64,000 nt of DNA from Acidimicrobiales bacterium (GTDB lineage: Bacteria; Actinomycetota; Acidimicrobiia; Acidimicrobiales; JADJXE01): NCBI GenBank assembly GCA_016716005.1, contig JADJXE010000001.1, positions 881,001 to 945,000 of the forward strand. Reading direction: 5' to 3'. Positions 41,893-50,491 of the stretch are shown here, piece by piece. The translations under genes were made by a program, and so were the position numbers. Position 1 is the stretch's first letter. Each line of letters begins with the position of its first letter. The notes beneath the pieces are model-generated. The model saw only the letters and a program-made list of their open reading frames with translations. It was not told where the DNA came from and searched no databases.

Positions 41893-42321
41893 CTACGACC
41901 TCGTGGCGGGCGCCGGCAGGTACACCACGGCTCCCGCAGGGACGCGGTCGGCGGCCACGACGGTCCTCCCGAAGGGAGCGAGGGCCAGCCCCGCCATCTT
42001 GAAGCTCGCGACCCCGAACGGGATGCCGATGATCGTGATGCAGAGCAACACGCCGGTGACGAGGTGACCGAGGGCGAGCCAGATCCCGCCGGTGACGAAC
42101 CAGATGACGTTGCCGAGGCACCCCAGCACCGGCATCGCCCGCGGGCTCTCCACCACCACCCGGCCGAAGGGCCAGAGGGCGTAGCCCGCCAGCTTGAACG
42201 ACTGGATGCCCCAGGGGATCCCGATGACGGTTGCGCAGGTGACGATGCCGGCGAGCACGTAGGCGATCGCCATCCACACGCCGGCGAGGATCAGCCACAG
42301 GATGTTGCCGACGACCCGCAC
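41893..42321 (-). CDS. YccF-domain inner-membrane protein
   Basis: 142 residues holding two YccF units: VIGIPWGIQSFKLAGYALWPFGR and IIGIPFGVASFKMAGLALAPFG, each preceded by two TM helices. GTG 42321 (VRVVGNILWLILAG) is chosen because YccF proteins begin at this point and TAGCCT lies eight bases upstream (42330-42335); GTGs at 42366-42369 would add an unlikely basic extension. The function of YccF is unknown. It is divergent from the carotenoid oxygenase gene. Confidence 0.85.
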   Translation of the reverse strand: MRVVGNILWLILAGVWMAIAYVLAGIVTCATVIGIPWGIQSFKLAGYALWPFGRVVVESPRAMPVLGCLGNVIWFVTGGIWLALGHLVTGVLLCITIIGIPFGVASFKMAGLALAPFGRTVVAADRVPAGAVVYLPAPATRS

Positions 42322-42329
42322 GGCGGCGA

Positions 42330-42335
42330 AGGCTA
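42330..42335 (-). promoter_or_regulatory. -10 hexamer TAGCCT before yccF-like gene
   Basis: Eight-base spacer to GTG 42321; it helps decide this start over more upstream GTGs. Confidence 0.5.
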
Positions 42336-42352
42336 GGCCAAGGCGCCGCGGG

Positions 42353-42358
42353 TAGCGT
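42353..42358 (+). promoter_or_regulatory. -10 hexamer TAGCGT of the carotenoid oxygenase gene
   Basis: Lies 28 bases before ATG 42387 with GGGGGG between, predicting a short leader with a Shine-Dalgarno. Confidence 0.4.
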
Positions 42359-42386
42359 GGGGGCACCACGAGCTCGGGGGGGAACC

Positions 42387-43769
42387 ATGAGCGTCGCCGA
42401 CGTCGTCCAGTCGCTGCCCTGGCACCTGCAGGGCAACTACGCCCCGGTGCCCGACGAGATCGACGCCTTCGATCTGGAGGCCCAGGGGGCCATCCCCCGC
42501 GAGCTCGAGGGCCGCTACCTCCGCAACGGGGCCAACCCCAAGAGCGGCTGGTCGCCGCACTGGTTCGCGGGCGACGGCATGATCCACGGCATCCGGCTGC
42601 AGGGCGGGCGGGCCGAGTGGTACCGGAACCGGTGGGTGCGCACCGAGCTGCTCGGGCGCGACGTCGCGATGGAGGAGTACTTCACCGAGGACGGGCGCTT
42701 CGACCACACCCTGGGCGTGGCGAACACCCACGTGATCTGCCACGCCGGGCGGATCTTCGCCCTCGTCGAGAGCTCGTTCCCCACCGAGCTGACACCCGAG
42801 CTCGACACCATCGGCACCTGGGACTTCGACGGCCGGCTCTCCACCGCCATGACCGCTCACCCCAAGATCTGCCCGGAGACGGGCGAGATGCACTTCTTCG
42901 GGTACGGGTTCCTCCCCCCGTACCTGACGTACCACCGGGCCGATGCCCAGGGGAACCTGGTGCAGACCGAGGTCATCGACGTGCCCGGATCCACGATGAT
43001 CCACGACTTCGCGGTGAGCCGGAACCACGTGGTGTTCCTCGACCTCCCCGTGGTGTTCGACCTGGAGGAGGCGGCCAGGGGCAGCGGCATGCCGTACCAC
43101 TGGAGCGACTCCTACGGCGCCAGAGTCGGCCTGATGCCCCGGGGCGGCACGGCCGCCGACCTGCGCTGGTTCGAGGTCGACCCCTGCTACGTGTTCCACA
43201 CCATGAACGCGTTCGACCTGCCCGACGGGCGTGTGGTGGTCGACGTGGGCCGCCACGAGGACATGTGGCGCACCAGCTCCACCGACTTCAAGCCCTCCTA
43301 CCTTTACCGCTGGACCTTCGACCCGGTGTCGGGGACGGTCCACGAGGAGCAGCTCGATGACATCGAGCACGGCTTCCCCCGCGTCGACGATCGCAAGGCC
43401 GGCTTCGACAACCGCTACGGCTGGGCGGTGGCGCCCCGCCCGGGCGTCTCCTGGGAGCTGGGCGGCGCGCCCAGCCTGGAGTCGGCTTCGGTCATCGTGA
43501 AGTACGACCTGGCCGCCGGCACGTCCAGCACCCACGACTTCGGCCCCGCTGCCTCGGCCGGCGAGCCCGTCTTCGTCCCCGCCTCGGACGACGCCGGCGA
43601 GGACGAGGGCTGGGTGCTCACCTTCACCTACGACCGCTCGCGCGACGCCAGCGACTTCGTGGTGCTCGATGCCGGCGACATGGCCGCCCCGCCCGTGGCG
43701 GTGGTGCCCCTCCCCCGCCGGGTGCCCTTCGGGTTCCACGGCAGCTGGGTGCCCGACAGCCGCCTGTAG
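42387..43769 (+). CDS. carotenoid cleavage oxygenase (RPE65 family)
   Basis: A 460-residue seven-bladed-propeller dioxygenase. The four iron ligands are visible as His158 (TAHPK), His206 (MIHDFAV), His271 (VFHTMNAF) and His451 (FHGSWVPD). N-terminal ELEGRYLRNGANP and WFAGDGMIHGIRL are family signatures. The enzyme splits a double bond of a carotenoid, stilbene or similar polyene with O2. No carotenoid biosynthesis genes are nearby, so the substrate is open. ATG 42387 follows a GGGGGG-GAA Shine-Dalgarno. Confidence 0.92.
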   Translation: MSVADVVQSLPWHLQGNYAPVPDEIDAFDLEAQGAIPRELEGRYLRNGANPKSGWSPHWFAGDGMIHGIRLQGGRAEWYRNRWVRTELLGRDVAMEEYFTEDGRFDHTLGVANTHVICHAGRIFALVESSFPTELTPELDTIGTWDFDGRLSTAMTAHPKICPETGEMHFFGYGFLPPYLTYHRADAQGNLVQTEVIDVPGSTMIHDFAVSRNHVVFLDLPVVFDLEEAARGSGMPYHWSDSYGARVGLMPRGGTAADLRWFEVDPCYVFHTMNAFDLPDGRVVVDVGRHEDMWRTSSTDFKPSYLYRWTFDPVSGTVHEEQLDDIEHGFPRVDDRKAGFDNRYGWAVAPRPGVSWELGGAPSLESASVIVKYDLAAGTSSTHDFGPAASAGEPVFVPASDDAGEDEGWVLTFTYDRSRDASDFVVLDAGDMAAPPVAVVPLPRRVPFGFHGSWVPDSRL

Positions 43770-43772
43770 CGC

Positions 43773-44636
43773 TCAGGCCTTCTCCGCCAGCGGGAAGATG
43801 ACCTCCGTCGCGGCGGCCCCCATCACCGCGTCCCGCCGCTCGTCGTCGGCCAGCGGCTCGTAGGCCTCGGCCGCGTCGAGCGTGAGGGCCAGCACCTGCA
43901 GGTCGCCGGGCGTGCAGAGCGCGTCGACGCCGGGTGTGGACAGGGCGAACCGCACCCCGAGGGCGACGTGGGCCGGGTCGCTCCACGGCTCGTACCACGT
44001 GTCGGCGGTCCGGGCCGCCCCTCCCCAGGGCCGGCGGGCCACGGCCTTGATCGCCATCACCCCCACGTCGCGCCGGGCGCAGGCCTCGATCAGCGCCTGG
44101 GCGTCGTCGCGGTAGCCCTGGTCGGCCCACACCCTCGGGTAGACGGGGAACATCACGGTGTCGAGGTCCCAGCGCCGGAGCGCCTCGAGGTGGGCCGCCG
44201 GCGCACCCAGATCGTGCCCGGTCACGCCCACGAACCGCACCAGCCCCTCGTCGCGGGCCCGCAGGATCACCTCGACGGCAGCGGCGCGGTCGTCGAGCTC
44301 GGCCGGCGAGGTGACGGCGTGCAGCTGGTACAGGTCGAGGTGATCGGTGCCCAGGCGCCGGAGGGTCTCCTCCAGCTGGGCGCGGACACCGTCGGGGTTC
44401 CGGCGGAGGGTCTTGCCCGCCACGAAGAGCCGGTCGCGCACCGGGGCGACCAGTGGGCCCAGGAGCACCTCGGCATCGCCGTAGCTCGGCGCCACGTCGA
44501 GGTGGTTCACGCCCCGCTCCAGGGCCAGCCGGAAGCCGGCGTCGGCCTCGGCCGGGCTCACGCGGGCGAAGGCGGCACCCCCCAGGATCGCCACCGTGCT
44601 CTCGTGCCCGGTCCGACCGAGCCGCCGTCGTTCCAT
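43773..44636 (-). CDS. aldo/keto reductase
   Basis: A 287-residue TIM-barrel reductase. The catalytic region is HLDVAPSYGDAEVLLGPLV (Asp and Tyr of the AKR tetrad), Lys in VAGKTLRR and His in YQLHAVTS. NADPH-site features are seen near ALCTPGDLQVLALTL but are weak. It reduces small aldehydes or ketones; the substrate is unknown. It is convergent with the carotenoid oxygenase (gap of three bases), so a role on cleavage aldehydes is conceivable but unproven. Confidence 0.88.
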   Translation of the reverse strand: MERRRLGRTGHESTVAILGGAAFARVSPAEADAGFRLALERGVNHLDVAPSYGDAEVLLGPLVAPVRDRLFVAGKTLRRNPDGVRAQLEETLRRLGTDHLDLYQLHAVTSPAELDDRAAAVEVILRARDEGLVRFVGVTGHDLGAPAAHLEALRRWDLDTVMFPVYPRVWADQGYRDDAQALIEACARRDVGVMAIKAVARRPWGGAARTADTWYEPWSDPAHVALGVRFALSTPGVDALCTPGDLQVLALTLDAAEAYEPLADDERRDAVMGAAATEVIFPLAEKA

Positions 44637-44678
44637 GCCGCATCCTGCCCCAGTCGGGCGCAGGGCGCCCGGCTGCGG

Positions 44679-45143
44679 TCAGCGGGGGCCGCGCCCGGTG
44701 AGCCTCCGCCAGCCGCGGTGGAAGCGGTGCACGCCCCCGGCGGGCTCCATCCACATCATGGGGCAGGCACCGTCGACGACGGCCAGGCCGTGGTCGCGGC
44801 AGTAGGCCACCGCCTCGTCGGACACCGAGCTGGGGCCGGCGCCCTTGTGGAGCCACACGCGGCGCACGCCCGCCCGGTCGCACGAGCGCACGACGCCCGC
44901 GGCCGCGCCCGCCGGCACCATGACCAGCGCCCCGTCGACCGCCTCCGGGATGGCCTCGACCGTCGGGTAGGCGTGATCGCCCTCGATCTCCTCGGCGTTC
45001 GGGTTGACCGGCACGACGTGGTAGCCGTGGTCGCGCATGGCCCGGTACACGGAGTTGGCGAACTGCTTCGGGTCCCTCGACACCCCCACGAAGGCGATCG
45101 TGTGCTGGTCGAGGAAGTCGTCGATGTCGGCACGTCTGGGCAT
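44679..45143 (-). CDS. CoA-binding protein (YccU/COG1832 type)
   Basis: A 154-residue Rossmann-fold protein with IAFVGVSRDPKQFANSVYR at the N-terminus, the nucleotide-binding loop of CoA-binding proteins. The later blocks VWLHKGAGPSSVSDEAV and VDGACPMMWMEP match family COG1832. It is a stand-alone regulator or acyl-CoA sensor of unknown role. GAGGAGG seven bases before ATG 45143 sets the start. A following C-terminal RFHRGWRRLTG is basic. Confidence 0.88.
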   Translation of the reverse strand: MPRRADIDDFLDQHTIAFVGVSRDPKQFANSVYRAMRDHGYHVVPVNPNAEEIEGDHAYPTVEAIPEAVDGALVMVPAGAAAGVVRSCDRAGVRRVWLHKGAGPSSVSDEAVAYCRDHGLAVVDGACPMMWMEPAGGVHRFHRGWRRLTGRGPR

Positions 45144-45308
45144 GGCTGCCTCCTCGGTGGGCCCCTGGGACCCATCGCGCCACTCCTCCCCCCCGGCCGC
45201 CAGGGCCCAAGGACCCGGGCCTCCAGGGCCGGCGGTGCCCGTCCCGTCGACCCCCGCCTCGCACGCGCCGGCAATCCGCGGGCCGGGCGGGCACCGTAGA
45301 GGGCCCGG

Positions 45309-46931
45309 ATGCGCATCGACAACCCGCCCACCGAGCCCGCCGCCTCGCCGGTCGTCGATCGCCGCGACGCGCGGCTGGCCGGCGTGGTCTCTGCCGGGCT
45401 CGCCCTCGGCGTCGTCGAGCTGGCCGGAGCCGTCCTCCCCGGCCGGCGCCCGCTGCCGGCGGCGGTGGGCGACGCCGTCGTGGACGCCTCGCCGGAGGCG
45501 GTCACACGCGTCGCCATCGACGCGTTCGGCACCGCCGACAAGCTGGTGCTGCTCGTGGGCATCCTGGGCGTGTGCCTGCTGCTCGGCGCCGTGCTCGGCC
45601 AGGCCGCCGCCCGTCACCGCTGGGCCGCTCCCGTCGGGTTCGCCGCGGCCGCCGCCCTCGGCGTGTGGGCTGCGACGGCCGACACCCAGGGGCGCCTCGG
45701 CTCGGCCCTCGCCGCCGCCGGCCTCGGGTCCGCCGCCGGAACCGTCGCGCTGCTCGTGCTCCTGCGCGCCGCCGGGCACGGGGGCACGCCGGGGGGTGTC
45801 GCCGCCGGGAGCGACCGCCCGGCCCCGGCCCCGGCGCAGGCGCCGACGGCCTTCGATCGCGAGGGCGACCGGCGCTCGTTCCTGGCCCTGGCCGGCGGGC
45901 TGTCCGGCCTGGCCGTCGCGGCTGGGGTGACGGGGCGGTTCGGCCCGTGGCCGTCGGTCGCCGAGGAGGCCCGCAGGCGGATCGTGCTGCCGAGCCGGGC
46001 CGGCGCCGCGCTGCCGCCGGGCGCCGAGCTGGCGGTGCCCGGCATCAGCCCCATCGTCACCCCGACCGGCGACTTCTACCGCATCGACACGGCCCTGCTC
46101 GTGCCCGACGTCGACCCGGCCCGGTGGCGCCTCGACGTCACCGGGCTGGTCGAGCACCCGTTCTCGCTCACGTACGACGATCTCGTCGACCAGGCCACGC
46201 TGGACGAGCACGTCACCATCGCCTGCGTCTCCAACGAGGTCGGAGGAGGCCTGGTGGGCAACGCCCGGTGGCTGGGCGTGCCGCTCGCCCGGATCCTCGA
46301 TCGGGCCGGGGTCGATCCGGCCACCGCCACGCAGCTGGTGGGCCGCTCGGTCGACGGGTTCACCGTCGGCTTCCCCACCGAGGCGGCGCTCGACGGCCGG
46401 GCCGCCATGGTGGCGATCGGCATGAACGGCGAGCCCCTCCCCCGCAGGCACGGCTTCCCGGCCCGGCTGATCGTGCCCGGCCTGTACGGCTACGTCTCGG
46501 CCACCAAGTGGCTCGAGTCGATCGAGCTCACGACGTGGGACGCCTTCGACGCCTACTGGATCCCGCGCGGCTGGGCCGAGGAGGCGCCGATCAAGACGCA
46601 GTCGCGCATCGACGTACCCCGGCAGGGCTCGCGGCCGGCACCCGGCCCGCTGGCGGTCGCCGGTGTGGCGTGGGCCCCGCACGTGGGCGTGGAGCGCGTG
46701 GAGGTCCAGGTGGACGACGGCCCGTGGCGGCCGGCCGACCTGTCGGCGCCGATCTCCGACGACGCCTGGCGTCAGTGGTCATGGGTGTGGGACGCCCCGC
46801 CCGGCGTGCACGCCATCCGGGTGCGGGCCACCGATGCCAGCGGCCGGACGCAGACCCCCGAGCGGCGTCCCCCGGCACCCGACGGGGCCACCGGCTGGCA
46901 CGAGCGGCGCGTGACGATCGAGTCGGCGTAG
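45309..46931 (+). CDS. sulfite-oxidase-family molybdopterin oxidoreductase, membrane-anchored
   Basis: 540 residues. About four TM helices occur in the first 200 residues (LAGVVSAGLALGVVELAGAV and others). Then comes a SUOX-fold Moco domain beginning GDFYRIDTALLVPDVD, with the Mo-ligating Cys in VTIACVSNEVGGGLVGNARW and LPRRHGFPARLIVPGLYGYVSATKWL. It ends with a dimerisation domain (VEVQVDDGPWRPADL). The arrangement matches actinobacterial membrane-linked YedY/SorA-like enzymes. The substrate may be sulfite or another oxo-anion. Confidence 0.9.
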   Translation: MRIDNPPTEPAASPVVDRRDARLAGVVSAGLALGVVELAGAVLPGRRPLPAAVGDAVVDASPEAVTRVAIDAFGTADKLVLLVGILGVCLLLGAVLGQAAARHRWAAPVGFAAAAALGVWAATADTQGRLGSALAAAGLGSAAGTVALLVLLRAAGHGGTPGGVAAGSDRPAPAPAQAPTAFDREGDRRSFLALAGGLSGLAVAAGVTGRFGPWPSVAEEARRRIVLPSRAGAALPPGAELAVPGISPIVTPTGDFYRIDTALLVPDVDPARWRLDVTGLVEHPFSLTYDDLVDQATLDEHVTIACVSNEVGGGLVGNARWLGVPLARILDRAGVDPATATQLVGRSVDGFTVGFPTEAALDGRAAMVAIGMNGEPLPRRHGFPARLIVPGLYGYVSATKWLESIELTTWDAFDAYWIPRGWAEEAPIKTQSRIDVPRQGSRPAPGPLAVAGVAWAPHVGVERVEVQVDDGPWRPADLSAPISDDAWRQWSWVWDAPPGVHAIRVRATDASGRTQTPERRPPAPDGATGWHERRVTIESA

Positions 46932-46953
46932 GGGCCGAGCACGACGGCGTCGC

Positions 46954-47937
46954 TCAGCCCACCAGGCTGGCGATGCGATCGAACGTGGCCGGGGGCACCG
47001 CGGCGGTGCCACCCACCACCGTCGCTCGGCTGGGCCGCAGGGCCCCGATGGCGGCGGCCACCGAGTCGGGCACCCCGGCGGCGGGGACCAGGAGGAGCGG
47101 GCAGCCGCACGCCCCTGCAGCCAGGGCATCGGGAAAGGTGGTCCCGGTCGCCACCCACAGCGGATCGCCGGGGCCGAAGGTGCGCCGCATCAGCTCGGCC
47201 GCGGTGCCGTAGCGGTCGGGCCCGGCCATGCGGATGACCTCGGCCAGGCCCTGGAGCTGCTGCTCCACCGCGCCCGACACCGCCGCGGACCCACCGACCA
47301 GCACGATCGTCTCGGGCCGGAGCCGGGCCAGCTCGTCGGCCGTGGCCAGGGGCACGCTGTCTCGCCGCACCAGCAGCAGGGGCGTCTGCGGGGTGGCGGC
47401 GGCCGCGGCGCCGCCGCCGAGGGCGTCGGCGAATCCCTGGCCCGAAGCCAGGTACACCACCGAGCGGTCGGGGTTGAGCCCCTCCGGCAGCACGAGGCGG
47501 CTGACGGCGGCGGCGGTGGCGAAGCGATCGGGGCCGGCCACCCGGGACGTGGGGGCGATGTCGGCCAGCGTGGCCGCCACCGACGCGCTCACCGCGGCGA
47601 CGCCCCCCACGATCACGATCCGCTCTGGTCGCAGCCGGGCCAGCGCGGCGGCGGTCTCGGCCGGCACGGCATCGCGCTGCACCAGCAGGATCGGACCGAG
47701 CGACCCGGAGGCCCCCGGCGCCGCGGCCAGGGCGTCGGGGTAGTCGGCGCCCGTGGTGACCCACACCGCGGGCACCGGGGCCACGAACCGCTCGGCCAGG
47801 CGGGCCGCCGTGTCGTAGCGGTTGGCTCCCGCCACCCGCTCGGTTCGTGCCGCCGGCTCGGACTGCGCCCGGGCCAACCCCGGCGCGGTCACGACCAACA
47901 GCGCTGCGATCAGCGCGGCGGTACCGCGGCGTGCCAT
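46954..47937 (-). CDS. secreted cell-wall-binding repeat 2 protein (three repeats only)
   Basis: 327 residues: a signal peptide (TAALIAALLVVTAPGLARAQ) followed at once by three PF04122-type repeats (ERVAGANRYDTAARLAERF, SRVAGPDRFATAAAVSR, IRMAGPDRYGTAAELMR) with YPDALAAAP, FADALGGGAA and FPDALAAGA blocks and no other domain. It is thus a minimal wall-binding protein, unlike the first one at 26930, which has an extra N-terminal domain. ATG 47937 has TAGCGT six bases upstream (47944-47949). Confidence 0.88.
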   Translation of the reverse strand: MARRGTAALIAALLVVTAPGLARAQSEPAARTERVAGANRYDTAARLAERFVAPVPAVWVTTGADYPDALAAAPGASGSLGPILLVQRDAVPAETAAALARLRPERIVIVGGVAAVSASVAATLADIAPTSRVAGPDRFATAAAVSRLVLPEGLNPDRSVVYLASGQGFADALGGGAAAAATPQTPLLLVRRDSVPLATADELARLRPETIVLVGGSAAVSGAVEQQLQGLAEVIRMAGPDRYGTAAELMRRTFGPGDPLWVATGTTFPDALAAGACGCPLLLVPAAGVPDSVAAAIGALRPSRATVVGGTAAVPPATFDRIASLVG

Positions 47938-47943
47938 GGCGAG

Positions 47944-47949
47944 ACGCTA
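47944..47949 (-). promoter_or_regulatory. -10 hexamer TAGCGT before the wall-binding protein at 47937
   Basis: Six-base spacer to ATG 47937. Confidence 0.5.
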
Positions 47950-48001
47950 GTCAGCGCGGCGACGGGCCCCGCGGCATCGGGCGCCCCCGGGCACGCCGCG
48001 C

Positions 48002-48385
48002 TCAGCCGGTGGGCCCGGCTCCGGCGGCGCGCTCCCCGGCGATCGTGCGGTGCACCTCGTCCATGTCGACGGCGCGGACCTGGCCGATCAGGTCGTCGAG
48101 GGTCGCCTTGGGCAGGGCGCCGGGCTGCGAGAACAGGATCACGTTGTCGCGCAGCACCATCAGTGTGGGGATCGACATGATCCCGAAGGCCCCGGCGAGC
48201 TCCTGCTCGGCCTCGGTGTCGACCTTGCCGAACACGATGTCGGGGTGCTCGGCCGAGGCCTCCTCGAAGACCGGGCCGAACATCCGGCAGGGGCCGCACC
48301 AGCTCGCCCAGAAGTCGACCAGGACGATGTCGCTGTCGTTGACGACCTGCTCGAAGTTGTCCTTGGTGAGGGCGACGGTGGGCAT
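48002..48385 (-). CDS. thioredoxin
   Basis: A 127-residue thioredoxin with active site WCGPC (Cys30, Cys33) in VDFWASWCGPCRMFGPVFEE, and cis-Pro in MSIPTLMVLRDN. It is slightly longer than trxA (about 108) because of a C-terminal extension DMDEVHRTIAGERAAG. AGGAGG lies just before ATG 48385. It reduces protein disulfides in the cytoplasm. A CsoR/CstR-like operator lies 31 bases upstream of the start, so it may be induced by copper or reactive sulfur rather than being the housekeeping copy. Confidence 0.92.
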   Translation of the reverse strand: MPTVALTKDNFEQVVNDSDIVLVDFWASWCGPCRMFGPVFEEASAEHPDIVFGKVDTEAEQELAGAFGIMSIPTLMVLRDNVILFSQPGALPKATLDDLIGQVRAVDMDEVHRTIAGERAAGAGPTG

Positions 48386-48415
48386 GAGTCCTCCTGGCTC
48401 GGTCCTGAGGGCTCT

Positions 48416-48431
48416 ATACCCTCGGGGGTAT
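48416..48431 (-). promoter_or_regulatory. CsoR/CstR-type operator ATACCCTCGGGGGTAT
   Basis: A 16-bp site of ATACCC and GGGGGTAT halves, the G-tract inverted repeat recognised by CsoR-family repressors (CsoR for Cu(I), CstR for persulfide). It overlaps TATAGA, a possible -10 for the thioredoxin gene on the minus strand, the expected place for repression. No CsoR gene is in the window. Confidence 0.6.
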
Positions 48432-48496
48432 GAACGGGGCTCGCCCCCCGCGTATTCCCGCCGGGGTGCACGGCTCCTCGGGCGGCTGCGGGCACC

Positions 48497-49495
48497 ATGG
48501 GGGCCGTGGGCCGCACCCTCTCCGACGTGCTCGCCGACGTGCTGGCGGCGCCCCCTCCCCCGGTGTCGCCGGACGCGCTCCGCTCCATCCGCGCCGCCCT
48601 CGACGACGCCCTCACCGCCGTCGCCGACGACCTCGACCCCGCCGCCGGCCCACTGCGCCTCCCCAAGGGTCGGGTGAGCGAGGTGCTGGCCTGCGAGCGG
48701 GCGGTGCTCGCCAACCTGGCGCCCCGACCGGTGTCCGAGGCGGCCCGCCTCGGACGGCTGCTCGACCGGGTGGCCGCCCACCTGGTGCTCGGGGGCGACT
48801 TGGGCGAGCCGGGAGGCGTCGGCGACGCCCTCGGCGTCGCCCGTGACGCGCTCTGCGCCGAGGACGACCCCGAGCTGCTGGCGTGGGTGGACGGCCTCGG
48901 GGGCCCGGACCGCGAGCGGGTCCGCACCAACCTGGCCGGGCACGCCGAGAGCCTGGCTGCGAGCCTCGGCGTGCTCGACCCGGCGTGGTGGCCCCGCTGC
49001 GAGTCGCGGGCCACCGTGACCTTCGCCGGGGGTCGCATCGTGGCCGGGGCCGCGTTCGACCTTGTGCTCGGCGGCCGCCCGACCGGCCGGCCGACCGTGC
49101 TGGTCGAGCTCAAGTCGGGCCCGACCCGTCCCGAGCACCGCCAGGACGTGTTCTGGTACGCCCTGCTGTGCGCGCTGCGCGACGGGGAGGCTCCGGCGGT
49201 GGTGGCCACCTGGTCGGGCGGCGACGCCACCGTGGTCGACACGCCGGTCGCCGAGGGGGTGCTCGAATCCGCGGCCCGGCGGGTGATCGACGCGGCGGTG
49301 CGCCTGACCCGCCTGGCCTCCGGGGGCGAGCCGGACATGACGCCGTCGGGCCGCTGCCGGTGGTGCCGGGCGCTGCCACGTTGCACCCCCGGCACGCTGT
49401 GGGTCGACGCCGCCGACGCCGACCCCTACGGCCTGGGCGAGGTGTGGGACGACGACGCCGACGACGCCGAGGCGGCCGCCGAGGACGGGTGGTGA
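48497..49495 (+). CDS. RecB-like PD-(D/E)XK nuclease with Fe-S cysteine staple (predicted active)
   Basis: 332 residues. The nuclease core shows Asp188 (GAAFDLVLGG) and Glu204-x-Lys206 (VLVELKSG), the metal and catalytic residues, then a following helix with RQDVFWYALL (a QxxxY-like motif IVa). Four cysteines are placed as in AddB/Cas4 iron staples: Cys66 near the start and Cys287, Cys290, Cys296 (CRWCRALPRC) at the end. It lacks helicase motifs. It is coupled to the next gene by GTGA overlap. It is probably a DNA exonuclease or nickase in repair or defence; the exact role is unknown. Confidence 0.72.
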   Translation: MGAVGRTLSDVLADVLAAPPPPVSPDALRSIRAALDDALTAVADDLDPAAGPLRLPKGRVSEVLACERAVLANLAPRPVSEAARLGRLLDRVAAHLVLGGDLGEPGGVGDALGVARDALCAEDDPELLAWVDGLGGPDRERVRTNLAGHAESLAASLGVLDPAWWPRCESRATVTFAGGRIVAGAAFDLVLGGRPTGRPTVLVELKSGPTRPEHRQDVFWYALLCALRDGEAPAVVATWSGGDATVVDTPVAEGVLESAARRVIDAAVRLTRLASGGEPDMTPSGRCRWCRALPRCTPGTLWVDAADADPYGLGEVWDDDADDAEAAAEDGW

Positions 49496-50415
49496 CGGCA
49501 ACCCCCCGCGAGCGGGCCACGGCCTGGCGGGACCGGGCGCGCGTCGAGCTGCTGGCGGCGGCGCAGCCCTTGCCCGAGGGCGGCTACTGGTCCACGCCCG
49601 AGCGCCAGCGCGTGGCGATCCGCTCCTACGACCTCCGGGAGGCCTCGGCCTGCCCGGCGCGGTACCTGGCCCGGGGTCGGGACGGCTTCCGGTGGACCGC
49701 AGCGATCGCGGCGCCGACCCTCGCCCGTACCGCCCTCGCCGAGCTGGCCGGTGGGTCGGCCGCCACCGCGCCGGAGGCGGTGTGGCGCGCCCTCGACCAG
49801 CAGGCCGCCGAGGGCACGGACCTCGGCGACTGGCTGGGCGGCCTCGGCCCCGGCGGGCGCAGCGCCGTGGCTCGGGCCGTGCTCGCCATCGTCGCCGCCG
49901 CACCCGGCCAGCTCCACCCCTGGCCCCCGCGCGCCCGTTGGTACGCCGAGCGGGACCGGTCGCCGTCGTGGCTGCTCCGCGGCCGCCCGGTGCGGGCCAG
50001 CGCGGCCTACGACCTGCGGGCCGGCCGCCCCCGCGCCGGCGGCGACGACTCGCGCCTGGCCCTGTTCGTGGGGGCCGCCCCCGACCCGGCCCGGGCCGAG
50101 CTCGAGGCCGGGCACCTGGCGCTGGTGGCGACGCTCGACGTGGGCAGCGTTCCCGTCGCCGTCTCGGTGCTGCACCTCCAGAGCGGCGAGCGGACGACGT
50201 TCGACGTGGACGACGATCTCCTCGGCGACGCACTCGACCGCTGGATCGCGCTGGTCGGCGTGGTGGCCGGGGCCCTCGAGGGCGCCCCCCCTGACACCCG
50301 AGCGGGCCCGCACTGCCACCACTGCCCACGGGCCGCCGACTGCATCCCCGGCCAGGCTTGGCTCGTCGGCCCGGCCGGACGCCGGCGGGGTGGCCTGCTC
50401 CCCGAGGAGCCCTAG
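49492..50415 (+). CDS. RecB-like protein with cysteine staple but degraded nuclease site
   Basis: A 307-residue paralogue-like partner of the preceding gene. The staple is preserved: Cys in EASACPARYLARG near the N-terminus and HCHHCPRAADC (CxxC-x5-C) near the C-terminus. At the catalytic position, AAYDLRAG keeps the Asp but the expected E/D-x-K strand reads RLALFVGAAP, so the active site seems lost. GTG 49492 overlaps the upstream stop. It is likely a structural subunit for the active nuclease, comparable in logic to RecC or dead AddB domains. Confidence 0.65.
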   Translation: MTATPRERATAWRDRARVELLAAAQPLPEGGYWSTPERQRVAIRSYDLREASACPARYLARGRDGFRWTAAIAAPTLARTALAELAGGSAATAPEAVWRALDQQAAEGTDLGDWLGGLGPGGRSAVARAVLAIVAAAPGQLHPWPPRARWYAERDRSPSWLLRGRPVRASAAYDLRAGRPRAGGDDSRLALFVGAAPDPARAELEAGHLALVATLDVGSVPVAVSVLHLQSGERTTFDVDDDLLGDALDRWIALVGVVAGALEGAPPDTRAGPHCHHCPRAADCIPGQAWLVGPAGRRRGGLLPEEP

Positions 50416-50436
50416 CGCGCGCCGAGCCCCCGGCCA

Positions 50437-50473
50437 CGGGCGCGGGCGCGGACGCGGGCGCGGGCGCGGGCGC
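50437..50473. repeat. GCGGGC hexanucleotide repeat
   Basis: About six near-perfect units (one GCGGAC) between the RecB-like pair and the radical SAM gene, immediately before its -10. Slippage here could alter promoter spacing. Confidence 0.6.
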
Positions 50474-50479
50474 CGTGCC

Positions 50480-50485
50480 TACCGT
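50480..50485 (+). promoter_or_regulatory. -10 hexamer TACCGT before the radical SAM gene
   Basis: Six-base spacer to GTG 50492. Confidence 0.5.
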
Positions 50486-50491
50486 GGCGGC

